The translations under genes were made by a program, and so were the position numbers. The notes beneath the pieces were generated by a model. The model made no database searches. It was not told the origin of the DNA and worked only from the letters and a program-made list of their open reading frames with translations. From Ehretia macrophylla (taxonomy: Eukaryota > Streptophyta > Magnoliopsida > Boraginales > Ehretiaceae), in the NCBI GenBank assembly GCA_037974665.1, contig CM075772.1, positions 34,697,052 through 34,761,051 of the forward strand: DNA of 64,000 nt, given 5' to 3'. This document shows, piece after piece, positions 13,203-24,472 of this stretch. The first letter of the stretch is position 1, and each line of letters opens with the position of its first letter.

Positions 13203-13763
13203 TATTGTGTAACGCCCCGATCCCTCACGAGACCGGAGGCTCTAATAACCATGCTATTCTCAACCCAATACCAAACCCGGTCACAAAATTTTTGGAAAAA
13301 AACAGACAGAGTTTCCTCTGTACCGCGGACATTTTTCAAACCTGTAAATGCTCAAAATAGCCACAATATACTAAAACAAGCTTTTATAATTAAAATTCAA
13401 AGGTTCAAGGTCATCCAAGCCAGGAGACAAACAACAGCTCCAAATCACACATGCATGCACCCAACTTAACTTTTCATTAAACCTTTTTAACATGTCATCC
13501 TATGATAACATTAGAGCAATTTTAGAAGTTGAAATCAACACCTCTAAACATACACCCCCAAGCATGCAAGAACTAAAAGGAGAATTAAAAGTTATTACAA
13601 CCCATAATATCTCAAAGCTAACATTACAACCAACAGCTTTCAACTTGCAACTACAAGAATATACATAGCCTTAAGGTCACAAAATAGATCATGCTATAGC
13701 AATACAAGTACACCATGTAACAACAAGAAGGCAAATCCGCCTTAGACAACAAACACATAACAA

Positions 13764-13838
13764 CTAGGGCAAAGGCTCAGCCTGAACTTCTTCCTCTTCC
13801 ACTAGCACCTCAACTAGTTGGGGTTCACCCTCAGCACT
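13764..13838 (-). other. Acidic short frame in LTR A, after CAG|GA
   Basis: On the LTR sense strand TTTCAG (13841-13846) is followed by GA and a frame reading SAEGEPQLVEVLVEEEE, then VQAEPLP and stop (TAG, 13764-13766). LTR B has nearly the same peptide at DNA positions that differ mostly silently or conservatively. It could be a terminal exon. No start codon is seen in this piece. Confidence 0.4.
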
Positions 13839-13862
13839 TCCTGAAACATGTTTAGCGAGGTA

Positions 13863-13882
13863 TGAGCAATCACAATTGCTCA
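13863..13882 (-). promoter_or_regulatory. Conserved LTR hairpin (LTR A copy)
   Basis: TGAGCAAT-caca-ATTGCTCA on the plus strand, a perfect 8-bp stem. It lies 16 nt from the downstream TTTCAG acceptor-like motif in the LTR-sense direction (13841-13846). Confidence 0.6.
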
Positions 13883-16800
13883 GTGAGGGATAAGGTCTAC
13901 TGGGGACGTGCAATGCAGCAGTTAGTACAAATAAAGTATTTTACAACCAAAGAACAATTAAAACAACAAGTTACTACACATTAAAAAGGATACGATACAC
14001 TTTGACTTCTGTAACGTCCCGGCTAAGCGAATACCCCGAAGGGCAGAGGCACACCAGCGACGCCACGAACTGAAATCTCGATGTAATAATGACACTGATA
14101 TCGATAAGCCGGCATCCCCTTATAACTCCAAACGGGTGTACTCCGGATGTACCCCGAAATCCTACGACCCAACTCTCCCTAGGCGGCATCCCAAGCGAGA
14201 GAGGGACTGGGCAACCATGGTAGCCGAGGTGGACCGGCAAGCCCGATGCCGCCCGGTTTCCCCGACACTACCATGCCCGAATGGTTGCGCAACCACGATG
14301 CAATGCACTCAAAATGATAACAATAGTATAAATCAATAAACACATGGTTGAGGGACAACAAAGTAGGTTGCCCTCACACACAATATATAGACAATAAGTG
14401 CACATAATCTAAATACAAGTAAATAAACTATTATGCACATAAGGATGAAGTCTCCCTCACCTCTACCGAGCTCCAAGATGTAAGTTTGAATCACATCATT
14501 TCCAGTCACCTTGAACCTATGAGCATACATTACTTCAATTACTCTTTAACTACAACATTCATTCTAAGTTAGCTAACTTATAACTTCGCTTATTTAACAT
14601 ATATACAATCTCTATTAGAATTCTATTTTTAACAAAATACCACTTTTATATACTTTAACTTCACATATATTCCATATTTTCAATAGTCTACAAGTTAATT
14701 AAGAAGATAGTTCAAAAACTTAAATGAGAATGATTCAACCAGCATGCTATAACTAGATATAAATCGAGCTAGAATTTAGTTTAACTAAAATCAACACATG
14801 AGCCTGCAGTTACTCATACTATTTCTCATTTTACTTTAGTTAATAACTTGTACAAAAAATTAATTCACACCACATAACAATAAACTAGACATTAACTCAA
14901 CTCAAAGAATTTCTCCAAAGGATATATAGATAATAAAGGTTAGGTTACTTTAATGTTCAAATGACACATTCATTCACAATGACACTACCCAGTCTTTTAC
15001 TACTTTAATGAACTTCTAATTCATATTCTACTTTACTTACAATAGTTAGTAATATCTCTATGAAGATAGCCCAACATTAGCACATAGGGAAAGAAATGCA
15101 TTTATCAACTAATAGAAAAGTTAACTATCAACCATTTAATAACTAACATACTATTTTAGTAAAATAACTATACTTCAAGCTAAGATTCTAACATATCACT
15201 AGTAGTATTAACTTAAGTTAATTACATTTAACATATAATAGACAACTATCAACTTACAATTAACCTTACATGTAGTTTCAAAAAGCATTAAACACATTCT
15301 TCCACATAGTTTACTTGACCTTTCTAAGTGTTCACTAGTTGCACATTGATAACAACAACTAATTCTAACAGTTGAATTGTTTAGCATATATAGAAACATT
15401 ACCTATGTCTAAAGGTGGTGACCATCACAACTCTACTAGCATTTCTCATTCACAGTCGAATAGAATAGCTTTCAATTTAAATTAACTTTACTAGCAATTA
15501 GATTTCAATTACAATTCATGAAAACAACATAACTATAAGAGCCCCATTACGTTATTAATCATCCAAGGACACTACACAATAAGGTCTTGATCGAATACAT
15601 CCAATTAGAACTGAATTATATCATTACTATAGAAAAATAACAACAAAATTCAGATTCTCGCGTAACAGGGTATTTCTGACACATCTCACCAAAATGATCA
15701 TAACTTGCTCTAGAAAACTCCGATTAATGCACCGTAAAAAGCTGTAGAAACTAGACTCGTAAGGCTTTCTAATGGTGTATAATTCAACCCCTAATCCTTC
15801 CCCAATTAATACAGTTTTAAGCTCAAAGTTTCCTCAATGCAGTTAAAATAGAAGCAGTTTATACAAGCAAATAAGCAGTTTTACAAAAGGGCATATACAA
15901 GATATAATTAGAATTACATCAAAAGTTCCACACCAACTTGAAACTACATTTAAACATTCAAGAAGTCATGCCAAGGTCTTAGAAGCGCGAGACAACCGAA
16001 ATTGCACCTAAACCCCTTTGTTATTCAAGCTATTTCTCCTCCAAACCAAAGTTAATGATTCAAATTTAAAGGGAAACTCTACCAACCTTCTAACTAACCC
16101 TCAAGGAACCCTTTCAACCCTCTAACTCATTCAAACGCCAGCAATAACCTCGAAAGCCCCAAATTCCCTCTTATAGCTTTACACTACACCTACCTCATCC
16201 GGGCTTCAAACAAGGATTAGCAAAGCTTCTATAGCACCTAGGTAGCCTAAGGATACCAAAAGTAGAGCCCGAATCTACCCGGATTCGTCTTAACCCCGAA
16301 ACCCCTTTATTAAAGTCGAATATTATTCGTTTTATGCGATTTTAGAGCAATTCAAGTGCACGGGGCTATTAGACTACCTTCATTAGCACCTAAGGTATCT
16401 ATTAGGAGTATTGAATCAAGCTAATTCGAGCAATTACACAAACGCCTAGAAAAACATCACTATTCACCTCATGAATTAAACTAACGATTCCAACCGTTTA
16501 AAAAGCGAAACAATGGTTCAAATATGTTCTCTAGCACTCATATACAAGGTATAATAGCATAGATAATCAATACAATAGCATTTGAACACATTTTCAACAA
16601 ATCCAGAAAATAGCAACTATTTTAAAATGCGAAAATAAGCCGTGAAATCCCTCACCAATGCGCGTAGGAGCTCCTAGGAGGCTAGTAGACACCCTAAACC
16701 ACTTGCACCTAGCTTGGCTTGGCTTGTAATGAGGATTTGTTGAGCAAAAAAACTCTATTTCTTCTCCTATGCAATTCTCGGATTTGCTACAGTGTTTTCA

Positions 16801-17248
16801 GCATGCTCTCTCTTTTTCTTTTTTTTTGTTTTGTTTTGCTAAGTTATGAGCTAATGTGTGTGTTGTGTGAGTTATATATTAAATGGGGCTAAGTTGCTTG
16901 CTTAAATGGTTCACTAAATGCGCTTAGTTAGCTTAAAACGAGCCTAGATAGTAAAATGAATGCTAGCTAATTCATTCCCTAAGTTATGTTACGTAACACT
17001 ATTCATACAACTACAAAAATCATTTTCTAAACGAGCTCTCCTATCGCCTCTAGCTCAAATGCACATTTTTCTCACTACTCTAACAATTAATATGATTTAA
17101 TAAAAATGCTAATTCGCTAATAGCATGAAGTTAAAAACGGAGTGAATAGTAATTTAAGAAGACAGTTAATAATGCACAGAAGGAAATGCGCAAACAAGGG
17201 ATGCAACAGTAATTGAATGCATGGCTAAAACTCAGGCTTCACATATTG

Positions 17249-17939
17249 AAAGGCTTCAAACAAGTAGTTCGCGAAGGTATAAAAATAGAGCTTCTAAAGG
17301 CAACCCGAAGCGGAGAATATATCTCCTAAAGACTCTCTCTAAGTAGTCTATCAAAGCACAACGAGAATGGCTCTAACTAAGCAACTGGTGAGGGATCAAC
17401 TGCGAAGCTAGAAAAGCCAGATAAGGCTGGTGAAAAGTTCAAATTTTACTTTTTGGGACCAATATCTGACCGAGAAATGAGTTGATGAACCCTCATGGGT
17501 GGTCTTACTATAGATAGGAATTTATCCACTCTTCGATGATCCAACGGGCTAAGGGAATTCATGTTCTTAGTATTCACCACTACCGGTGAGTGCTCCTTGA
17601 TTCTTCCTTTAAAAGTGGATAACGCCCTGTAAGGACATGAAGTCGGTTTATAAGAAAAAAATTCCCGAAGGTAAATTGCAATAAGTCAAGCAGTCTCAAA
17701 CTCGACTTTGAAATTGGATTCAATGTATAGATCATTTATTCCGAAACCTAACAAACCGAGAACGATAAGAGCTATCATGCAACTGGCTAAGAGGGACATA
17801 ATCGTTATGGATAGGCTTTCTCTCCCAAAGATAATCCACTATATATACCAATTTATCCATCAAACGCCTTTTCCAATATGTGTTCTTTCTGAACTCTCAT
17901 GTGTTATCTGCATGCGAATGCTAATATGTGTTTGCATGA
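17249..17939. other. Spacer, no gene recognised
   Basis: No family recognised. An 81-residue frame at 17708-17953 has no known match and no supporting signal. Confidence 0.45.
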
Positions 17940-18245
17940 TTTTCAATATCTAACTTTTTACATGTAGCATATAAGACGTTTGCTTTATGTGTCCGTACAT
18001 ACATGGGACTCAATCTAATTAATAGCCAATTCATCTTAGGAATAGGTAGTACCAAGCCTAGGGCGCGAAGGCTGCCTAAGCCCTTCCCTATAACGTAACC
18101 GAACTCCCGGACCTAGCCTTTCTTTGGTTAAAACTTATTAGTTGGACTCACTCCTAATATGATGTCACTTTTCATACAAAAAATCATTTTATAGAATAAA
18201 TCATATTGTTTTTCCACACTCAATCTTAGGTGGCGACTCCATCCC
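17940..18245 (+). mobile_element. Ogre/Tat-like gypsy LTR end with tRNA-Arg-type PBS, remnant
   Basis: TGGCGACTCC at 18231-18240 is the primer binding site type used by plant Ogre/Tat gypsy elements (tRNA-Arg). The preceding sequence, with CCGAACTCCCGGACC near 18.10 kb, resembles the LTR ends of these elements. Neither the LTR start nor any gag is visible. Confidence 0.45.
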
Positions 18246-18641
18246 TTCTTCTCTCTTCAATTATTGAGACCCATACATACACAGATCTAGGTAGCTCATC
18301 TCCTTCTAAGAAGTCAGATCTCCTTCCTATATTCTACGAAGAATAAGATAAGAGCTTTTCTTAACTTTCACTCTTGAATTGTAAGGAGATATTGGATGGA
18401 ATTCAGTTCGACTGATAAGGAGAAGAAGGTAGATACTCGACTGATAGGGAGAGGAAGACTGGTAGAAGCGCTGTTTTCATCCAACTAGAATAGAAATTTC
18501 ATAGGAGAATACAACAACTTTGACGCCCAGCCCAAAAAACCCCATGTCTTTCTTGGTTGGACCAAGCCAATGTGTAATTTCCAACAAGTCTTTTCTCATT
18601 TTTGTTAGGGAGCAGAGCAGTCAAAGAAGAAAGCAAAGCAA
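18246..18641. other. Spacer upstream of sdh3, carries short dispersed repeats
   Basis: Contains copy 2 of the palindromic repeat (18541-18570). It also has GATGGAATTCAG...GACTGATAAG (about 18395-18422), which recurs inverted near 46.50-46.53 kb. No gene seen. Confidence 0.5.
18541..18570. repeat. 30-nt palindromic repeat, copy 2
   Basis: Matches 8491-8520 with two differences (C/T at the seventh base, T/A at the palindrome centre). Lies 71 nt upstream of the sdh3 frame. Confidence 0.75.
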
Positions 18642-19112
18642 ATGAAATTGCAGGTTAAGAATAATCAACAATTCGATAATCAAAAAATAAGAAATGTATT
18701 TTTGAATATAAAAAAAAAACTGAATAAGATAATCAAAAATGAAGAAAAGAAAGAATTTCTAAATGCATTGTCGGATTTATTATGTAATGATCTAATCAGA
18801 TGTGGTAATCTAATTAATAATAGAAAAAATATCCTTCGCCCGTTATCTCCTCATCTTACTATTTATAAGCCACAACTCACTTCGACATTTTCAATTTCCC
18901 ATAGAATCTCCGGAGCTTTCCTAGCCACTATAGTTTTGTTTTTATATCTTCTTTGTCTGAAAATAGGTTTGATTTGCTTCACCTATGAGAATTTCTACCA
19001 ATTCTTCTTTTATTCATCAAAGTTCATCCCAATCTCCGTCGAGATTACTGACTTAGCCCTGTCTTATCATTTGTATAATGGAGTTCGTCATTTATTGACG
19101 AATTTTTCGTGA
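18642..19112 (+). pseudogene. sdh3: sdh3 with foreign N-terminal extension and early stop
   Basis: Residues from about 64 on (LRPLSPHLTIYKPQL..., then SISHRISGAFLAT with the haem/quinone-region His-Arg-x-Ser-Gly motif, and HLYNGVRHL) are the membrane-anchor subunit 3 (cytochrome b560) of mitochondrial succinate dehydrogenase, complex II. Three hydrophobic segments are visible. The usual start is expected just before NILRPLSPH (about 18831), but that codon reads Lys here; instead an upstream ATG at 18642 adds about 62 AT-rich, Lys/Asn-rich residues I do not recognise. The frame ends at TGA (19110-19112) right after TNFS, where the family normally continues about 10-15 residues; downstream codons still read FLLLI. 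It may be a chimeric frame or a decayed copy. It lies upstream of nad2 on the same strand. Confidence 0.85.
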
Positions 19113-19498
19113 TTTCTCTTACTTATAAAAAGATTGAAATGACTGTTCAAAATCTCACCTATACCTTTGAGATTTAAATAACAAATGGCTTACTTTTAGT
19201 CACGCGGGGCAGCTAGCCGCATGTTTCCCAAAGTGACGTCCATTTTTTGGTAATGGGTATACTCGAGAGAAAAGGTTTGGAATTTAACCTCCTCTTATAC
19301 GCTCTAAAAAGGGGTCATGAACTCCTTTTTTGTTTAGGATCCCCTTTCTACATTCAATTATTTATTGAGCCTGGTGTGGAATCACCATCATTACACATTC
19401 ATTATTGGTCTGGCTACTGCTCTAGTGAGCCTTCCTAGCCGCCTAGCCTACCTGCTGAAGACCATAACATAAGTAACTCTGCGCTCCATATGGGGGAA
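19113..19498 (+). other. sdh3-nad2 intergenic spacer
   Basis: 386 bp between sdh3 and nad2 on the same strand, consistent with a shared transcript. A 63-codon frame (19247-19438) has no recognised match. Confidence 0.5.
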
Positions 19499-19681
19499 AT
19501 GAAAGCAAAATTCGTTCGGATCCTTTTACATATTCAATCTTTTTTAACGGTTTCCCCAGATATCTTTATCATTAATGCAACCTTAATTTTTCTCATTTAT
19601 GGAGTTATATCTAGTACCTCTAAGAAATATGATTATCCACCGTTAGCCAGTAACGTGGGTTGGCTTGGATTACTTAGTGTT
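19499..19681 (+). CDS. nad2: nad2 exon 1 (NADH dehydrogenase subunit 2)
   Basis: Reads MKAKFVRIL, then VSPDIFIINATLIFLIYGV, STSKKYDYPPLASN and VGWLGLLSV, the N-terminus of mitochondrial Nad2, a proton-pumping membrane subunit of complex I. The ATG at 19499 gives the family start (MKA-FVRIL); an in-frame ATG at 19490 is also present. One codon is missing near residue 12 relative to the family. The exon end after GTT (19681) is set by matching exon 2 (V|L-I-T-L) and is good to a few bases. Open throughout, but with several replacements unusual for such a slowly evolving gene, so it may be a non-functional copy. Confidence 0.88.
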
Positions 19682-20688
19682 GCGTGCCTAGGAGGGCAGC
19701 GCGTTTTGGAATGCGGATGAGCTATTATCGTCCAGATCACTAACCTAATAAGGCATTGGGTTTGGACCGCAAGGAACTGTAGCATGGGGGGACGTCTAAT
19801 CCTTTTGCCGCCGCAAGGCTGGCTAATCGTAGGCAGCAGGCTCAAAGACCCTTAGTTCTAGAAGACACATGAGTCCAAACGCTATGTTGAATGTGCGACC
19901 GAGACTACACTACGTAGGTACCTATGTAGGTGAGGCGTCGGTCAGTCCTAGAAACGGCGGCAGCGGCGCGAGGAGTTAACTACCGGATGTGCTACAACCT
20001 AGGGATCACCAGGCAACTCTTTCGTTGTATAGGGATCGGGGGGGCATAGCACAATTCTTCTTGGAGGAGGGTTATTTTCTTGGGTGATTGATCCTGCCAT
20101 AATGTACTCCTACCTATAGCGTCGGCAACTGAAGTCGAGCATACATACGACGATCTTCATGCGTGAATAGCCGGGAGGAAAGAAAGGGCGGTAGATGATA
20201 ATGAGAAAGGGTGCCGCGTCTAGAGAGGCGGGCGGAATGGATGAGCATAAGGTGTCATGCCATGGAGTGGGGAATATCCTGAGTCTCATGTAAGACAACT
20301 AAATGCACCTCGAGGTGCTGCTGAAGAACTGAGGGACCTTCTCAAGTACAGGATAGGTAATTGAGAGATAGAGCTAGCCTATTCGTTATAGGGAATTAAT
20401 GCTCTAAGCCGAATAGAGCTTACCTACAGCACCTGGCTTTTTCTCCAGCGAGCTTTCTCTCGTAAAGCCAAAGGTGCCCCAGGACAAGGTACAACTATAG
20501 GGAGGCACCCCGGGCTGTGGTAGTGGCGCCCATTCTTAACCAGTTCAGAACGGGTTCGCTCATGCTGTGGGGAGCATCCCCACTTAGTGATTAGTCTGCT
20601 AGTTCACGCAAATCTGAGAAGTTATCACGGACGAGCCACATGTAGGGAAACTTGCACGTGTGGTTTTGGTAGGGCTTTCTTGAGGTAT
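19682..20688 (+). other. nad2 group II intron 1 (cis-spliced)
   Basis: About 1.0 kb between exon 1 and exon 2. It starts GCGTGCC rather than a canonical GTGYG. It ends with a 34-nt domain V (20633-20666) in which GAGCC pairs with GGTTT, and a domain VI stem just before ...GAGGTAT. No maturase frame inside. Confidence 0.75.
20633..20666 (+). ncRNA. Group II intron domain V (nad2 intron 1)
   Basis: A hairpin of the standard 34-nt size: GAGCCACATG...CACGTGTGGTTT, with a GAAA-type loop (GGGAAAC). It is followed by a short domain VI about 20 nt from exon 2. This is the catalytic core of the intron. Confidence 0.75.
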
Positions 20689-21078
20689 CTAATAACCTTG
20701 CTTCTACTCGCCGCTGGCGCACCTCTCCTAACTATTGCCTATTTATTCTGGAATAATCTTTTTAGGATGGACAATTTTACATATTTCTGCCAAATCCTTC
20801 TATTATTAAGTACGGCTGGTACCATTTTGACGTATTTCTATTCTTTCGAAAAAGAGAGGTTTAATGCATTTGAATTCATTGTATTAATTCCACAACCTAC
20901 TCGCAGTATGCTTTTTATGATCTTGGCTTATGATTCAATTGCCATGTATTTAGCTATTGAGCCTCAAAGTTTAAGTTTTTATGTGATTGTAGCATCAAAA
21001 AGAAAGTCTAAATTTTCCACCGAAGTCGGCTCAAAATATTTGATCTTAGGTGCATTTCCCTCTGGAATATTATTGTTT
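20689..21078 (+). CDS. nad2: nad2 exon 2
   Basis: Reads LITLLLLAAGAPLLTIAYLF, FTYFCQILLLLSTAGT, FNAFEFIVLIP, SMLFMI, MYLAIE and KYLILGAF, ending ILLF. Length about 390 bp agrees with angiosperm exon 2. Codons for P (in VLIP and in IEPQS), R (before SMLF) and S (in YDSIA) occupy places where the mature protein has L, C and L, i.e. unedited C-to-U sites, so the copy is DNA-derived. Frame is open; family-conserved residues are replaced at several points. Exons 3-5 (trans-spliced in angiosperms) are not in the window. Confidence 0.88.
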
Positions 21079-21400
21079 GTGTACGACCGGACACCTACCG
21101 ATATCTATTAATATATTGTTTTAGAATGTTGTTGTTAAATATAAATTTATCTATATCGTAAACTATCGGATCGGGTATCACTTAGATGTGAAACTAGCAA
21201 ACCTCATTGGTTGTGATATTGATCTAACGGGAGAAACGAAATCAAAGAATATATAGACTTGTAGAGACCCTCTATGTAGTTGTCTATCTAGGGCGATCGA
21301 TCTACATCTTTTCCCATAGCCTTGGAGCTGTGTCTCGATCTCTTATGTGCGAAATCTAAGGGACTAGGTCCTATGGAGATTCCCCTTGGTCTAATTCCAC
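21079..21400 (+). other. 5' half of trans-spliced nad2 intron 2 (probable)
   Basis: Exon 2 is followed by GTGTACGACCGG, a group II 5' start. In angiosperms this intron is split and exon 3 is encoded elsewhere, and no exon 3 follows here. The 3' limit of the half-intron is not visible. Confidence 0.5.
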
Positions 21401-22895
21401 GCCTTATGATGAAAGGGGAGTCGGCGTGGCGTAAAGTGAAGATTGGGGGTAGTAGAGAAAATTCCATTTTTGGTTATTCCGAAGGTGTAACATAGGCAAC
21501 GAAAAAGGGGCCCGATACTTCCAACTAGAGTAGCGACCAGTTGGTTCACCAAACCCCAACCCAGCGTCACACGTTCTCTAGGTCTGAAGGGATCCAATGC
21601 CCAACTACTGTCTCCTTTTGGAATTGCGTTATCGGAGCTGAGCCAGGAATGGCCGTTAGTGGACACCCACCAGTTTTCACAGTTAGAGAGGGCCTCTTTA
21701 ATACATTAAGAAAAGATGCTAACAGGGGCCAGAAAGACTCGGTCATAGTAATTTAGACCACCTACATGCTGGTAAACAAAAACCACCTCAACCAGATTAG
21801 AGTAAACAACAATGTCAAATCAAGCCGCCCCTTGCCTTGAAAGAATTCACATGCGGCCACCAATTTTCCCAAAATAAGGAGAGATCTGCTGCTTACTGCT
21901 CACAGAAACATCTAACCTATATATAGTCAAGTCGTTCGCTATCTTTCTGATCTCATTTCCTTCTATTCATCAAATTTTTGGCTTTCACCAATTCAAGGTG
22001 AAAAATGGGGTTGATGGTGTTGGCTAAAAAAGGGGGAGAGAGGTTTGGACGGAGTTTCTTATCTTGACCTTGACCTTTCCCTTGATTCAACCTTATGATT
22101 CATCCCAAGACTCGAAAGATATTTTTAGAAAGAAGTAGAAAAGACTTTCTATCAAAACGAGATTGAAGTATGTTCCTGGACAGACAATTGTGAAAAAGTT
22201 GAACTCACACGTTACCACTGGCGCTATGCTGCTTCCTCATCATTGTGCAGTACTCCTATAAGGGCGAATCTTCAATATACAATTCTTTTTGACTCCCCAA
22301 GGTGAACGGGATCACGTAATATAAGATTACCATCAATTAAGCTAGTACAGCCACTACGTCTATTGTAGTACGACTTTCGCTCCTCTTCTACTCCCTGGCA
22401 CTCATGTTGCTATACCCATCGCAGCATTTCCATGACCAACTAGAAATTACCAGCAAAACCCATTTTGAATAGAACCAAACCAACACATTTTAAGGAACCT
22501 CCAACTCTCTTCTTTGAAGATAGCTCATCTCGTCTATTTCGGACGGGGTTTATTATATTAATTATATTAATAAGAAATAGAGTCTTACTCAATATTCAAA
22601 GGATCTTTCATTGATCAGTAGGTGTTGTTTCTTTCCATCCCTAGGTTACAGATTAGAAGCAATTTATAGTTTGTTATCCATTACTCCATTCAAAGGATGC
22701 AACTGCTGAATATACAATAGTTGACTTAGGAAAAGTTCTCGGACATTCTTTTCAAAGATCAAGTTTGAGCTATTTTTTAGGAGTAGAGTGGGTTTAGTTG
22801 GGAAGCATCATTCTTGAGCTTAGCAAGCGGAAGGGCTTTCATTAGAGTGCAAACTCCCGAGATATTAGTGGCTTGATGAACTATCCCATTTAAGA
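21401..22895. other. Spacer downstream of nad2 exon 2
   Basis: No gene recognised in about 1.5 kb. Overlapping frames around 21.4-21.75 kb on both strands match nothing known. Confidence 0.5.
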
Positions 22896-22969
22896 AGATT
22901 TGCATTTTCGTATGAAACAGATCAGCTGGTCCGAATCAATAGAATTTGGATTTGTTTGGATGATTGCCT

Positions 22970-23640
22970 CTGTTGGGAATCAATTCATGCCAAAATGGGA
23001 CTTCTTCACTTGTCAATCGCTCGGGACGCCTCCTATTTCTCACCTTCAGTTTGCTGATGACACTCTTTTCCTATGTGAAGCCAATCATTTGCAACTCAAA
23101 CTCCTTAGATGTACCTTGCGTTGCTTCGAGGTGGTTTCAGGAATAAAGAGAAACCTGATAAAAAGTTATATCTTAGCAGTAGGAGAGGTGATCAACATAG
23201 AGGAACTCACGGAGGATTTGGGTTACAAGGTGGGCTGCCTCTCATCCTACTATCTTGGTCTCCCGTTGGGCGCTAAATAACAGTCTAAGGAGATATAGGA
23301 TCAGGTGGTGGAATGCTTTGAGAGGAGACTTGCCCTTTTCTATTGGAATAGTTTAAAGTATATTTATCCAAAGGTCGGAAACTAACCCTTTTGTCTACAG
23401 CTGAGGTTTTTTCCTTTCGTTAGTGAGCCTTCCTACATATTCTCTCTCATTATTCACCATTCCATCCTTTGTGGCTGTAAGGATTAAAAAGATAAAGAGG
23501 GATTTCCTTTGGGAAGGTAGAAAAGAGGAGGGAGGTCTAGGTCTCTGGCCTGTAAAGCTCATGAATCAAGCACTTTTAGGCAAGTGGTTATAGATATTTT
23601 GAGATGAGAGGGATAGCTCGAGTCTTCGAATCCATCAAGT
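22970..23640 (+). mobile_element. LINE reverse transcriptase fragment
   Basis: Reads ISHLQFADDTLFLCEA with the ADD catalytic motif (about 23035-23085), then FEVVSGIKRNLIKS and YYLGLPLGAK, all typical of plant L1-like RT. After a TAA at about 23278 and frame changes the downstream region continues (FLWEGR...[20 protein letters not shown], about 23495-23590). Stops and indels make it non-functional. It is the piece just upstream, in LINE coordinates, of the fragment at 1-330. Confidence 0.8.
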
Positions 23641-23733
23641 AGAAGTTTCGCACCTTTATACTTCTCTACCCCGTCTTACTAATAATAATGAAGGGCTTAT
23701 CGGTCGACTTAGACTCAAAATATCTTTGATCAA

Positions 23734-23960
23734 ATGAGGCGAAGAAAGTTACAGGGCGCTCCTGCGTATGAGGAGGACATGTCAACAGCCAGATGCTCGC
23801 TAAAAAGATCATTTGAAAAGAATATGACGGATCAAGATTCTAATAAATTCGTCATGGGATGCATGAAGTGTCAAATTCACGCCAATTTGGTTCATGTGTC
23901 GTCATCATCACTCCATCCTATGTCATCTCCAATTGCTATAGCTTTAAGAGAAAGATTTTG
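23734..23960 (+). mobile_element. Ty3/gypsy integrase zinc-finger fragment
   Basis: GCMKCQIHANLVHVSSSSLHP (about 23857-23920) matches the Cys-x-x-Cys end of the H2C2 integrase finger and the following (L)H-x(n)-LHPMSSP stretch typical of non-chromovirus plant gypsy elements (Athila/Tat). Nothing of the catalytic core follows. Confidence 0.5.
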
Positions 23961-23984
23961 GGAGAATAAGAATCTTAATTGACT

Positions 23985-24124
23985 GGAAAAGAAGGGCTTA
24001 AGCTCTTTAAGTAAAACTAAAGACAATGAAATCAAATCTGATTTCCCAGACATATACAAATCAAGAAGAAAGCAAATGACAGAAAGGGCCACCATACAAC
24101 TTAATAATAATACTTGATATTACA
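23985..24124 (-). mobile_element. Ty1/copia 3' LTR, truncated
   Basis: On the minus strand a copia coding end is followed by a polypurine tract (24126-24138, CTCCCCCTCAAAG on plus) and TGTAATATCA (24115-24124), a plausible LTR start. The LTR is truncated at about 23985 where unrelated gypsy sequence begins. Confidence 0.5.
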
Positions 24125-24144
24125 CTCCCCCTCAAAGTCGAACA

Positions 24145-24472
24145 AATGAAAGGTCAAGAAGCAAGAGTTTGCCCACCAAGAATTCATGCAGAGCACGAGT
24201 GTGAGACTTGGTGAATAAATCTTCAATCTGAAGGCCTTACTCATTTAAGGCGAAATAAAGGGCTATCTTTTAATTCAAGCACTTCTCACGAGTGAAGCGC
24301 CCATTTTTTTATTATATATATAAGGGTAAAGCCACTTTGTTTATTATTGGTACGCTCATTAATGATAGGGTTGGTTGCAATCTGAATGGCGCCATTATTG
24401 TCACAATGAAGAGACGTTGCAGCAGTGAGATGAACCCCAAGATCAGATAGAAGCCTTCGTAACCAACCCACT
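24145..24472 (-). mobile_element. Copia RNase H, C-terminal part (split by LTR D)
   Basis: Minus strand reads GWLRRLLSDLGVHLTAATSL, HCDNNGAIQIATNPI, then after stops LFTKSHTRALHEFLVGKL, the end of copia Pol. The rest of RNase H lies at 26918-27010 on the far side of LTR D, and frames join across the single TSD copy. Decayed by stops downstream. Confidence 0.75.

Larger units (their letters stand above)
13203..17248 (-). mobile_element. Solo Ty3/gypsy LTR A with perfect TSD TATTG
   Basis: The LTR spans 13208-17243 (4036 bp), starting TGTAACGCCCCGATCC and ending CTTCACA, bounded by TATTG on both sides (13203-13207, 17244-17248). It lies in minus orientation. It is the same family as LTR B (47531-50020): the ends, the 13.74-14.38 kb part and the 15.83-17.24 kb part align, but A has about 1.45 kb (14.38-15.83 kb) that B lacks. 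No internal retroelement genes are present. Confidence 0.85.
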
